Below are positions 8,740 through 16,338 of a stretch of 64,000 nucleotides of DNA, one piece after another (position 1 is the stretch's first letter; every line of letters starts with the position of its first letter). The position numbers and the translations under genes were made by a program. Origin of the DNA: PSRI01 sp041484195 (GTDB lineage: Bacteria; Bacteroidota; Bacteroidia; Chitinophagales; Chitinophagaceae); assembly GCA_041484195.1 (NCBI GenBank), contig JBGPHC010000021.1, forward strand, positions 10,404-74,403. Reading direction: 5' to 3'. The notes beneath the pieces are model-generated. The model was not told where the DNA came from, did not search any database, and was given only the letters and a program-made list of their open reading frames with translations.

Positions 8740-9813
8740 ATGAAGTTTCGCAATTTCAAAATGATTGGATATGTGATCTATGGTAGGGGAAGTTTTGATC
8801 AGCTCGATGAAATCCTGGCTCCCAATCGTAAGGAAGGTCTGCCAATGATTTTTCTGGTAGACCAGTTTTTCAAGAACAAAGATCTGGTGAATCGGATACC
8901 TCTCCGTGGTAAGGATAAGGTTGTTTATGCGGACGTGAGCCATGAACCCAAAACCACGTATGTTGACAGTCTCAGCTTGCAGTTCAAAAATGAATTCGGA
9001 TCCATAAGTGGCATCATCGGAATTGGAGGCGGATCTACCATGGACCTTGCCAAAGCCGTTTCATTGATGATGAATAACCCCGGCTCCTCGGCAGACTATC
9101 AGGGCTGGGATCTGGTAAAGAATCCTGGCGTGTATAAGGTGGGAATTCCTACCCTGAGTGGCACAGGGGCAGAAGTGAGCAGAACCTGCGTCCTCACAGG
9201 CCCTACTCGTAAATTAGGGATGAATTCTGACTTTACCCCCTTCGACCAGATAGTGCTTGATCCCGTACTAACCAAGGATCCCCCAATCAACCAAAGGTTT
9301 TATACCGGCATGGATTGTTATATACATTGCATTGAGAGTTTGCAGGGAACCTGTCTCAACGAATTCAGCAAATCATATGGCGAAAAAGCTCTGGAACTAT
9401 GCATTGAAGTATTCCTCAAAAAAGAAAAATGGGAGGAAGAATCTGACGACAAACTGATGATGGCTTCCTATGCAGGAGGCATGAGCATCGCTTATAGCCA
9501 GGTAGGCGTGGCCCATGCGGTGAGCTATGGCCTTGCATACTTACTCGGTACCAGACATGGCATTGGCAATTGCATTGTAATGAATCAACTCGGCGAATTT
9601 TATCCGGAAGGAGTTTCGACATTCAGGAAAATGGTGGAGAAAAACAAGATAGATATTCCCACGGACATTTGCAAAGGATTGAGCGATGAGCAATTTAACA
9701 CCATGATCAATGTGTCGTTAGGCATGAAGCCTTTGTGGGAAAATGCGTTGGGAAAAGATTGGGAAAAAATCATGACCCGCGAAAAATTGAGAAGCCTTTA
9801 CGAAAAACTATAG
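8740..9813 (+). CDS. kdnB: Kdo 8-oxidase, iron-containing alcohol dehydrogenase family
   Basis: A 357-residue protein closely resembling KdnB of Shewanella, which oxidises the C8 alcohol of Kdo to an aldehyde. The KdnA aminotransferase then makes 8-amino-3,8-dideoxy-Kdo (Kdo8N). Seen: the N-terminus MKFRNFKMIGYVIYGRGSF; the GGGST dinucleotide motif with MDLAKAVSLM near residue 95; IPTLSGTGAEVSRT; FYTGMDCYIHCIES with the metal-binding Asp-x-x-x-His; and SQVGVAHAVSYG with TRHGIGN giving the remaining His ligands. Recalled KdnB shares DYQGWDLVK-like and LNEFSK blocks. kdsB lies 1.9 kb upstream; kdnA was not found in the window. Fe-ADH proteins of other specificity are the alternative. Confidence 0.8.
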   Translation: MKFRNFKMIGYVIYGRGSFDQLDEILAPNRKEGLPMIFLVDQFFKNKDLVNRIPLRGKDKVVYADVSHEPKTTYVDSLSLQFKNEFGSISGIIGIGGGSTMDLAKAVSLMMNNPGSSADYQGWDLVKNPGVYKVGIPTLSGTGAEVSRTCVLTGPTRKLGMNSDFTPFDQIVLDPVLTKDPPINQRFYTGMDCYIHCIESLQGTCLNEFSKSYGEKALELCIEVFLKKEKWEEESDDKLMMASYAGGMSIAYSQVGVAHAVSYGLAYLLGTRHGIGNCIVMNQLGEFYPEGVSTFRKMVEKNKIDIPTDICKGLSDEQFNTMINVSLGMKPLWENALGKDWEKIMTREKLRSLYEKL

Positions 9814-10009
9814 GAACAAGTCTCCCCGCTTTCAGAATTTGGGACATAAATTGAGGCATTCATATACACTTGAAAACTTTCAATCCTGTCCTTGAGCCAC
9901 CAGCAGGGAAATAGCAGCCGGATATCATATTTGACTATGGGAAACTGACGGGATAGACTATCTTATCATCCCTTTGCATGAAGGCCCTTTCACTTTTCGG
10001 TAGCCTGCT

Positions 10010-10492
10010 ATGAAGTATTTACTGATTATCCTTCTCTTAATTATCATTATTCCTGCGGATGCACAATTCATCCCATCGCAGGCCCAGGGTTTTGTAGATC
10101 CTACTGGCACCTACATATTGAGGGGAAAATTCACAAAATCTGAACTTAAGGGTCATTATGGAGAGATCAGGGTGAAACTGCTGGACAGCTCTTCCATCGC
10201 CATGACATTCTACATGAATAGTGGTTATCCCGGATATGTTGACGGTTTCTTTATTGACACATTGAACTATGATGGCGCCAGGGCCTCTTTTTACTGCAGA
10301 GGCGGGAACTACTATAAAATTGCATTCCGTTTTACACGTGATGAGGTGGAAATCAGCCAGGCATATATCGATCCCCATTACAGTTGCAGTTTTCCAAAAG
10401 GCGTGATTGTTTCAGGATTCATAAAAAAATATTCAGGCAATATCCCGGTCATCAAATCCCTTCGTGGCGATTTTCTTCGCCCCAATAGCTGA
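10010..10492 (+). CDS. Secreted protein of unknown function
   Basis: A 160-residue protein with a strong signal peptide (about residues 1-18; the hydrophobic core LLIILLLIIIIP is followed by ADAQ). The mature part is beta-rich with paired aromatic residues (GTYILRGKF, GYVDGFFIDTLNYDGARASFYCRGG) and two cysteines that could form a disulfide in the periplasm. No known motif is recognised. It stands between kdnB (196 bases upstream) and corA (103 bases downstream), all on the same strand, without obvious functional links. Confidence 0.55.
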   Translation: MKYLLIILLLIIIIPADAQFIPSQAQGFVDPTGTYILRGKFTKSELKGHYGEIRVKLLDSSSIAMTFYMNSGYPGYVDGFFIDTLNYDGARASFYCRGGNYYKIAFRFTRDEVEISQAYIDPHYSCSFPKGVIVSGFIKKYSGNIPVIKSLRGDFLRPNS

Positions 10493-10595
10493 ATAAGCTC
10501 GCTTAAATTCATTCCCCACTCCTGTTTTCGCTTATTATGCTTAATTTTCTTGCCATCAAACCCTATACCCGAGGGTACCACTTTAATATTTTGAT

Positions 10596-11693
10596 ATGGC
10601 AAGTAAAAACTACCTCAAATACCTCTATTTGCCTGCATTATTCGGTACGCAAAGGACCAAGGAAATCCTGACCGTCAATCCCACCGTAATGCCCCAACGC
10701 GAGGAAGCCGCCGACGTAAAAATATTTGTTTTTGATTATGATGCAAGCTACCTCGAGGAACATGAGTTGAAATCGGTAGAGGAATGTTTCCAGTTCAAAG
10801 ACAATAGCCGCATCACCTGGATCAATATCGACGGCTTAAGAAAGGCTGACGTGGAAACCATTTGCAATCATTTTGGCATTCACCCGCTGCTTGTTGAAGA
10901 CATCCTGAGCGTCGGCCTGAGGCCAAAAATGGACGAAATGGATAATATCTTGTTTTGTTTGCTCAACATGCTCTACTTTAATGACGGAACCAAGACCATT
11001 GAAACAGAACAGATCAGTATTGCCCTGGGCAAGGATTTTGTGATCTCTTTCCAGGAAGACGCTTCCAGGGATGTATTTGATACCCTGAGAAACAGACTAA
11101 AAATGGGCACCAGCAAGGCCCGCCAACGAACGGCTGACTACCTCTGCTACTCCATGCTCGACATGATCGTGGACCAATACTTTGTTGTTTTGGAAAAACT
11201 CGGAGAACAGATAGAACTTTTGGAAGAAGAAGTGATCCGTCGCAGTAATACCCGTTCCCTGGCACGCATCAACCAACTTAGAAAAGAGCTGATTGTGCTC
11301 AAAAGAAATTTCGCGCCCGTGCGGGAACTTATCAATGGTTTTATCCGCAGCGAAAGTGACCTGCTGGATGACCGCACCACTAAATACTTTAAGGATGTCT
11401 ACGACCATATTGTGCAGGCTTATGATCTCGGAGAGAATTACCGGGATATGATGATCAGTATGCAGGATCTGTATATCAATAATGTTAACCTGAGAATGAA
11501 TGAAGTCATGAAGGTGATGGCCATCGTGACCTGTCTGCTTGCTCCTGCCACCGTAATTGGCGGCATTTTCGGAATGAATTTCGAAGCCATTCCACTCTTG
11601 CACAATAAGTGGGGGTTTTTCATTTCGGTGGGATTAATGCTGATGATCCCGATGTGGATGCTAATGATATTTAAGAAAAGAGGCTGGTTTTGA
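10596..11693 (+). CDS. corA: Magnesium/cobalt transporter CorA
   Basis: A 365-residue member of the CorA family of pentameric Mg2+/Co2+ channels. The large cytoplasmic N-terminal domain (about 1-300) contains the family block RLKMGTSKARQRTADYLCYSMLDMIVDQYF and the long pore-helix region QLRKELIVLKRNFAPVREL. Two membrane helices follow at the C-terminus, with the selectivity signature GMN at about residues 326-328 in GGIFGMNFEAIPL. The positive tail KKRGW is also typical. It probably forms its own transcription unit. Confidence 0.93.
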   Translation: MASKNYLKYLYLPALFGTQRTKEILTVNPTVMPQREEAADVKIFVFDYDASYLEEHELKSVEECFQFKDNSRITWINIDGLRKADVETICNHFGIHPLLVEDILSVGLRPKMDEMDNILFCLLNMLYFNDGTKTIETEQISIALGKDFVISFQEDASRDVFDTLRNRLKMGTSKARQRTADYLCYSMLDMIVDQYFVVLEKLGEQIELLEEEVIRRSNTRSLARINQLRKELIVLKRNFAPVRELINGFIRSESDLLDDRTTKYFKDVYDHIVQAYDLGENYRDMMISMQDLYINNVNLRMNEVMKVMAIVTCLLAPATVIGGIFGMNFEAIPLLHNKWGFFISVGLMLMIPMWMLMIFKKRGWF

Positions 11694-11757
11694 AATTTCA
11701 ATTCAATACCGTTCGGTCGCTGCCGGAGATAGGAATCTAGTGCCGCTTTATTGGAAA

Positions 11758-12267
11758 TTATTTCCCTTGCTTATAGATGGGCACAGTACTGCAGGCTTCG
11801 CCATACATAATGGATTTGGCGAATGGTCTCAGTTTGCGGGTAATCTCTACATAAGCGGCTTCGGGAATTTCAATTTCGCCACAACCTTTTATCACCACGC
11901 GTTTGCCGGCATAGTCTTCTGCCCGGAGGGAGCCCAGGTTCTTGATGAGGATGGATGACAACATGGCTTTCTCGTCTCCAAATACCAGATCCTTCGCCAC
12001 GGGTTCCAGGTAGGAAGCGACCAACATACTCGCCCACCTGGGAATAATCGCGTCCGTTGTGCAGGTAATTGCCACGAATTTGTCTCTGTAAGGTTCCCAG
12101 TCCCGGCTCTTCAACGATTCCCTAAAATCCTTTTCTTTCAGGATTAAACCCATATAAAGGTGCTCCTTTAAATCATATACAGTCAACACACCCTTTGGGT
12201 AATAATCTTCCAGGTCTATTGTGATGAGGCCGCTCTCTGCCACCTTATTAATAATGATATCACTCAT
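11758..12267 (-). CDS. DUF2480 family protein
   Basis: A 169-residue cytoplasmic protein matching DUF2480, a family I know mainly from Bacteroidota. Recognisable blocks are ITIDLEDYYPKGVLTVYDLKEHLYMGLILKEKDFRE near the N-terminus, AITCTTDAIIPRWASMLVA in the middle and VVIKGCGEIEIPEAAYVEIT plus PFAKSIMYGEACSTVPI at the end. The function is unknown. The gene converges on corA and its neighbours give no clue. Confidence 0.75.
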   Translation of the reverse strand: MSDIIINKVAESGLITIDLEDYYPKGVLTVYDLKEHLYMGLILKEKDFRESLKSRDWEPYRDKFVAITCTTDAIIPRWASMLVASYLEPVAKDLVFGDEKAMLSSILIKNLGSLRAEDYAGKRVVIKGCGEIEIPEAAYVEITRKLRPFAKSIMYGEACSTVPIYKQGK

Positions 12268-12404
12268 AAATACTCCTCTTCTGTCAATTTAATCAATCTG
12301 CAAATTTAGCCAATTATTGACAATGGTGGAATGTGACTGGATGGGCTGGTATTTCATGAGTCCGGCTCACTAATGATATTGCATTGCATTTATATTTCAC
12401 AAAA

Positions 12405-12434
12405 TCAAAAGCCACACCCGAAGATGTGGCTTCA
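12405..12434 (-). terminator. Terminator of the PpiD-like gene
   Basis: On the minus strand a stem GCCACA/TGTGGC is extended by two pairs closing a TTCG tetraloop. It is followed by TTTTGATTTTG. It lies about 25 bases after the stop codon at 12455. Confidence 0.75.
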
Positions 12435-12454
12435 TTTGATTATATATTATCCTT

Positions 12455-14581
12455 TCAATAACCTGCGGCAAAGCGTTTGTCTTTTATCTTGGCGGCATCC
12501 CGCAGTGAAGTCATTACATATTGTTCCACATTCTGCTTGGCCGAATTAGTCAACAACTTCTGTTGTTCATCTACATTGGCTTCCGCATTGGGTAATGCTC
12601 CTATATTATTCACCCTTACAGCATATACCCCATTGCTGCCCTGGAGCGGTGGCGAAACTTTTTCCTGGTAATTCTTATTAACGGATGCACCGATCAAGAA
12701 TAATTCATTGCCAAAAGCTCTGTTGAAATTCTCGGCAAACCTGATGCTGTCCGCCGTTGATGGCTGCTGGCCCAATTTGGCCGCTAGCTCTTCAATGGTA
12801 TTATACTTACCGAATTTTTGCGCCAGCAATCCTCCTTTCTTTTCATTCCTTACAATTGGCTCCACAATAAAACGGGCGGTGGATGCATCCTGGATACCTT
12901 CTTTTTTTTCGCCTGTTATTACGGCGACAACATATTGATCACCTATCGAAATGGGATCAGACACATCTCCGGGTTTGTTTTCATAAATCCATTTCACAAA
13001 TTGTCTGGATACTCCCAAGCCCTGACCCGACTGGTAAGCCATTTCTGTAATATTGTCGGCAATGCGCTTATTCAAATTCTGTTTCTGCACATTTGCGTCA
13101 AAAGCTTTCTGACTACGGCTATTGGCTGAAAATTGGGTGGCTGCTGCAGAAGCGGCCCTGTCTGTCTCCACACTCGCTTCAATGGGTTTCGACAGGTATG
13201 CAATCTTGTAAGCCGGTTCAAAATTCTTCTGGTCTTCTATTTCTATATAATGATACCCGTATTCTGTTCTTACCACGCCCTTGTCTCCCTTATTCTTTTC
13301 AAAACAAAAATCATTAAACGATTTTACCATTTGCCCCTGTGGGAAATAGCCCAGGTCCCCACCGTTAACAGCTGAGGTCTTATCATCCGAATATTTCCTC
13401 ACAAGGCTGTCAAATGATGCTCCGTTGCGTATCGCCAATTCTACACTGTCGATCTTTCTCTTCGCGGTACTGTCGGGTAATATTTCTTCACCCGTTCTCG
13501 GATTATGAGTAGCAATAAGTATATGTCTCGCCTTGGCGGAATCAGGCAGGGTCTTAGTGCCAATCAATTTCGCCAGCACATATGAACCCGCGTCAAGGTA
13601 TGGGCCAAATACCTGCCCCGGCGCCAAATTAAATATCGAATCCTTGACCTGTATCTGGATTCTGGTCTTGCCCAGGAACCCGTCGTAAAACGGGGTCTTG
13701 CTACCGTTCTTATTCAGAAAAGTGGTGACATCTGTGGCTTCCACAAATGCCGGTTTCAGATCCACCATTTTCTTATACAATGCTGCGGAGTCCTCTTTAC
13801 TGGGTGCAGCGCTAAAGGTTACATAAGCGATGCTCCTGCTTCGTTCCTGTTTAAAACTTTCCTTGTGTTTTTGAATATAGGCATTGATCTCGTCATCGGT
13901 CACTTTAACGGAGCTGTCGGGCATGGTAGCATAGCTAAGTCCTGTATAGGAAATACTTGAAATCAGGCTATTCTCCGTATTCTGTTTTTCAACTAACCAT
14001 TTAGGATAATATACCCCCTGGGTATAGATGGCCAGGAATTTTAGTCTCAATTGATTTAAAGAAATGGGATCCAGTAATTGTTCCGTAACCTGCTTCAATT
14101 GAGCCTCGTTCTTACTGCGTTGTAAATTCCGGATCGCATTTTGGGCGGCAGCAATATCATAGATCCCGGTCTGGGGGTCAGTGAATTGCTCTCTGAATTG
14201 TTGGGGTGCCCTATTGCTGAACAGCAGAGCGCTCAATTCCTTCCTGGTAAAATTGAGTCCAAGCTTCCTGGTTTCTGATTCCAGTAATGCCTTATTGATA
14301 AATCCATTCCATATCTGGCCATAGATTTCCTGGCGGGTGCCTTCATCTACACGATAACCCTGGGATTGGTATTGGGCCTCTGCAGATTTCACTCTCTCTT
14401 CGAAATCGTCGCGCTTGATGGATTCACCATCTATTGAGCCCAATGAGGAAGTTGATCCACGAAATAAAGAACTGGTTCTGCCTACAAAGGCATCCTGCAC
14501 AAGGAATCCAATCAAACTGATTGCAATTATTCCAAATACGAGTATGGCCGCCCTGTCCCGGAGAGTCTGTATAATAGACAT
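12455..14581 (-). CDS. Periplasmic peptidyl-prolyl isomerase, PpiD/SurA type
   Basis: A 708-residue protein when started at the ATG at 14581, which places MSIIQTLRDRAAILVFGII at the N-terminus as in PpiD homologues; an upstream start would add 38 residues with no support. One membrane anchor (about residues 12-28) is followed by a SurA_N-like chaperone segment (about 40-240) and a parvulin domain near 345-460 (ARHILIATHN, GGDLGYFPQGQMVKSFNDFCF, YGYHYIEI). A second degenerate parvulin-like region and a C-terminal helical domain follow. The role is folding of proteins leaving the Sec translocon. It faces nadA divergently across the candidate origin. Confidence 0.88.
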   Translation of the reverse strand: MSIIQTLRDRAAILVFGIIAISLIGFLVQDAFVGRTSSLFRGSTSSLGSIDGESIKRDDFEERVKSAEAQYQSQGYRVDEGTRQEIYGQIWNGFINKALLESETRKLGLNFTRKELSALLFSNRAPQQFREQFTDPQTGIYDIAAAQNAIRNLQRSKNEAQLKQVTEQLLDPISLNQLRLKFLAIYTQGVYYPKWLVEKQNTENSLISSISYTGLSYATMPDSSVKVTDDEINAYIQKHKESFKQERSRSIAYVTFSAAPSKEDSAALYKKMVDLKPAFVEATDVTTFLNKNGSKTPFYDGFLGKTRIQIQVKDSIFNLAPGQVFGPYLDAGSYVLAKLIGTKTLPDSAKARHILIATHNPRTGEEILPDSTAKRKIDSVELAIRNGASFDSLVRKYSDDKTSAVNGGDLGYFPQGQMVKSFNDFCFEKNKGDKGVVRTEYGYHYIEIEDQKNFEPAYKIAYLSKPIEASVETDRAASAAATQFSANSRSQKAFDANVQKQNLNKRIADNITEMAYQSGQGLGVSRQFVKWIYENKPGDVSDPISIGDQYVVAVITGEKKEGIQDASTARFIVEPIVRNEKKGGLLAQKFGKYNTIEELAAKLGQQPSTADSIRFAENFNRAFGNELFLIGASVNKNYQEKVSPPLQGSNGVYAVRVNNIGALPNAEANVDEQQKLLTNSAKQNVEQYVMTSLRDAAKIKDKRFAAGY

Positions 14582-14610
14582 GATTGCTGAATATAGTTTT
14601 TTGTGGAGGG

Positions 14611-14618
14611 CAAAAATA
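14611..14618 (-). promoter_or_regulatory. -7 promoter box of the PpiD-like gene
   Basis: On the minus strand this reads TATTTTTG, matching TAnnTTTG, 30 bases before the ATG at 14581. This supports the start chosen there. Two DnaA-box-like 9-mers (14632-14652) lie just upstream of it. Confidence 0.5.
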
Positions 14619-15050
14619 GGGTAATATCTGTTTATCAACAAATTGTGGAAAAGCATCTCAAATTCACTCCAGCAGGCTTTTTTTGGCGTGCACAATTATG
14701 GATTTTTTATTTCCTCATCCAATTTTAAGTCCTCTGTTTCGGGCAATTCACATGGCACTGTGGAAATACATAGAATCCAGTTGATAAACCTCAATTTCTC
14801 TTTCTGCTTTTGGTGAGAAGATAGGGTAAATGAATATTCGGAAAGCCGGATAATTTATCCATTCGCGAGAAAAATGCTTTTTGCTACATTCTGTTATCCT
14901 ATTGTTAACACCCAATTATTGAAAACAGGGACAAGATTCTTTCCTCATTCTTTTTTAATCCACATTGTTAATAAGAGTCGGAAAAGAATCCTGGCGGCCA
15001 CTTGCTTCCTGTGAATATTCTGGGAATTACTGTGGATAACATAATAGATT

Positions 15051-15058
15051 TAACTTTG
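15051..15058 (+). promoter_or_regulatory. -7 promoter box reading toward nadA
   Basis: TAACTTTG matches TAnnTTTG. Transcription from here would give nadA a leader of about 85 bases that includes the hairpin at 15096-15116. Confidence 0.4.
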
Positions 15059-15095
15059 CCTAGTGTTTCAAAAACTAATCTTTCCCCATATTCAC

Positions 15096-15119
15096 AGCCC
15101 TAATAGTAATAGGGCTTTT
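15096..15119 (+). terminator. Hairpin with T-run in the nadA leader
   Basis: AGCCCTA (15096-15102) pairs perfectly with TAGGGCT (15110-15116) around a 7-base loop, followed by a short T-run. It may be a terminator that isolates the candidate origin from transcription, or an attenuator of nadA. The run of U is short, so termination may be weak. Confidence 0.45.
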
Positions 15120-15149
15120 AAATAAATAATTAAATCTATTATAAATACT

Positions 15150-16160
15150 ATGGCAGATATTAACATCGGGATAGCGGGGCCGGCATTGGAGCAGTTGGGA
15201 TATCTGGATGTGAAAATTGACCCCGCACTGGATTTGTTCAAAGAGATCGAAAGATTGAAAAAGGAAAAGAATGCGGTGGTGCTGGCTCACTATTACCAGG
15301 AAGCCGATATTCAGGATGTGGCAGACTATATAGGGGACAGTCTGGGGCTTGCCCAACAAGCGGAGAAAACGAATGCTGACATAATTGTTTTTGCCGGCGT
15401 GCATTTCATGGCCGAAACAGCCAAGATCCTGAATCCGAAGAAGAAGGTTTTATTGCCCGATCTGAAAGCAGGATGTTCCCTGTCCGATTCGGCTCCTCCG
15501 GCTTTGTTCAGGAAGTTCAGGGAAAAGTATCCTGACCATGTTGTAATTTCCTATATCAACTGTTCTGCTGGTATTAAAGCTCTCAGCGATGTGATCTGCA
15601 CCTCTTCCAATGCCCGTGCTGTCGTTGAAAGCTTTCCTGCGGATCAGGAGATCATTTTTGCTCCAGACAAGAACCTTGGGGCTTATATCAACAAGAAGAC
15701 GGGTAGGAAAATGGTACTATGGAACGGGGCCTGCATGGTGCATGAGATTTTCAGTTTGGAAAAGATCAATAAATTGAAGGTCCGATACCCATATGCAAAA
15801 TTGATCGCGCATCCTGAATGTGAAGATGCGGTATTGAGGGTTGCGGATTTTATCGGGAGTACAACACAATTATTGAATTTCAGTGAAAAAGACGGCACAA
15901 AGGAATATATTGTCGCCACTGAGACCGGCATTTTGCACCAGATGCAAAAAAATTCTCCCGAAAAAATTTTTATTCCAGCGCCGCCCGACAATAGTTGCGC
16001 CTGCAATGATTGTCCCCATATGAAACTAAATACACTTGAAAAATTATATCTGTGTATGGAATATGAACAGCCGGAACTATTGATGAACGAGGATTTACGC
16101 AAAGCAGCGCTGAAACCCATTCAGCGGATGATGGAAATCAGTGCCAGAGCGGGATTATAA
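15150..16160 (+). CDS. nadA: Quinolinate synthase NadA
   Basis: A 336-residue NadA, the [4Fe-4S] enzyme that condenses iminoaspartate with dihydroxyacetone phosphate to quinolinate in de novo NAD synthesis. Seen: AHYYQEADIQDVADYIGDSLGLAQQA near residue 48, FAGVHFMAETAKIL, the first cluster Cys in LKAGCSLSDS, NCSAGIKALSDVICTSSNA, the second Cys in WNGACMVHEIF, AHPEC, and the third Cys within CACNDCPHMKLNTLEKL. Length fits. nadB and nadC are not adjacent; nadD is found 15 kb away. The gene starts right after the AT-rich end of the candidate origin. Confidence 0.95.
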   Translation: MADINIGIAGPALEQLGYLDVKIDPALDLFKEIERLKKEKNAVVLAHYYQEADIQDVADYIGDSLGLAQQAEKTNADIIVFAGVHFMAETAKILNPKKKVLLPDLKAGCSLSDSAPPALFRKFREKYPDHVVISYINCSAGIKALSDVICTSSNARAVVESFPADQEIIFAPDKNLGAYINKKTGRKMVLWNGACMVHEIFSLEKINKLKVRYPYAKLIAHPECEDAVLRVADFIGSTTQLLNFSEKDGTKEYIVATETGILHQMQKNSPEKIFIPAPPDNSCACNDCPHMKLNTLEKLYLCMEYEQPELLMNEDLRKAALKPIQRMMEISARAGL

Positions 16161-16338
16161 TGAGATTAGATTTTGAAAATATCGAGACTACAGACGCCCA
16201 ATAATGCAGGTGAGGGTAGTTTGAAATAATTTTTGTTCGGCAGCCCTTATCTTTGCCCCCCTAACGATTTTTCTTGCCCTTCATGATTCAGTTAAGTCTC
16301 ACCCCGACCTGCGTTGAAAAGTTAGATCCTGTTTTGAC

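Larger units (their letters stand above)
14600..15150. other. Candidate chromosomal replication origin (oriC)
   Basis: This spacer between two divergent genes holds a cluster of sequences resembling the DnaA box TTATNCACA (either strand). Perfect: TGTGGATAA at 15031-15039. Fits TTWTNCACA: TGTGGAAAA at 14644-14652. One mismatch: TTATCAACA at 14632-14640, TGTGGAAAT at 14759-14767, TAATCCACA at 14956-14964, TGTGAATAT at 15010-15018 and ATATTCACA at 15088-15096. A tract at about 15117-15150 contains almost only A and T and could be the unwinding element. G exceeds C on the plus strand to the right and C exceeds G to the left in the sections I counted by hand. Two parS-like sites lie about 15 kb to the right. 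dnaA is not adjacent, which is usual for many Bacteroidota. Confidence 0.55.
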
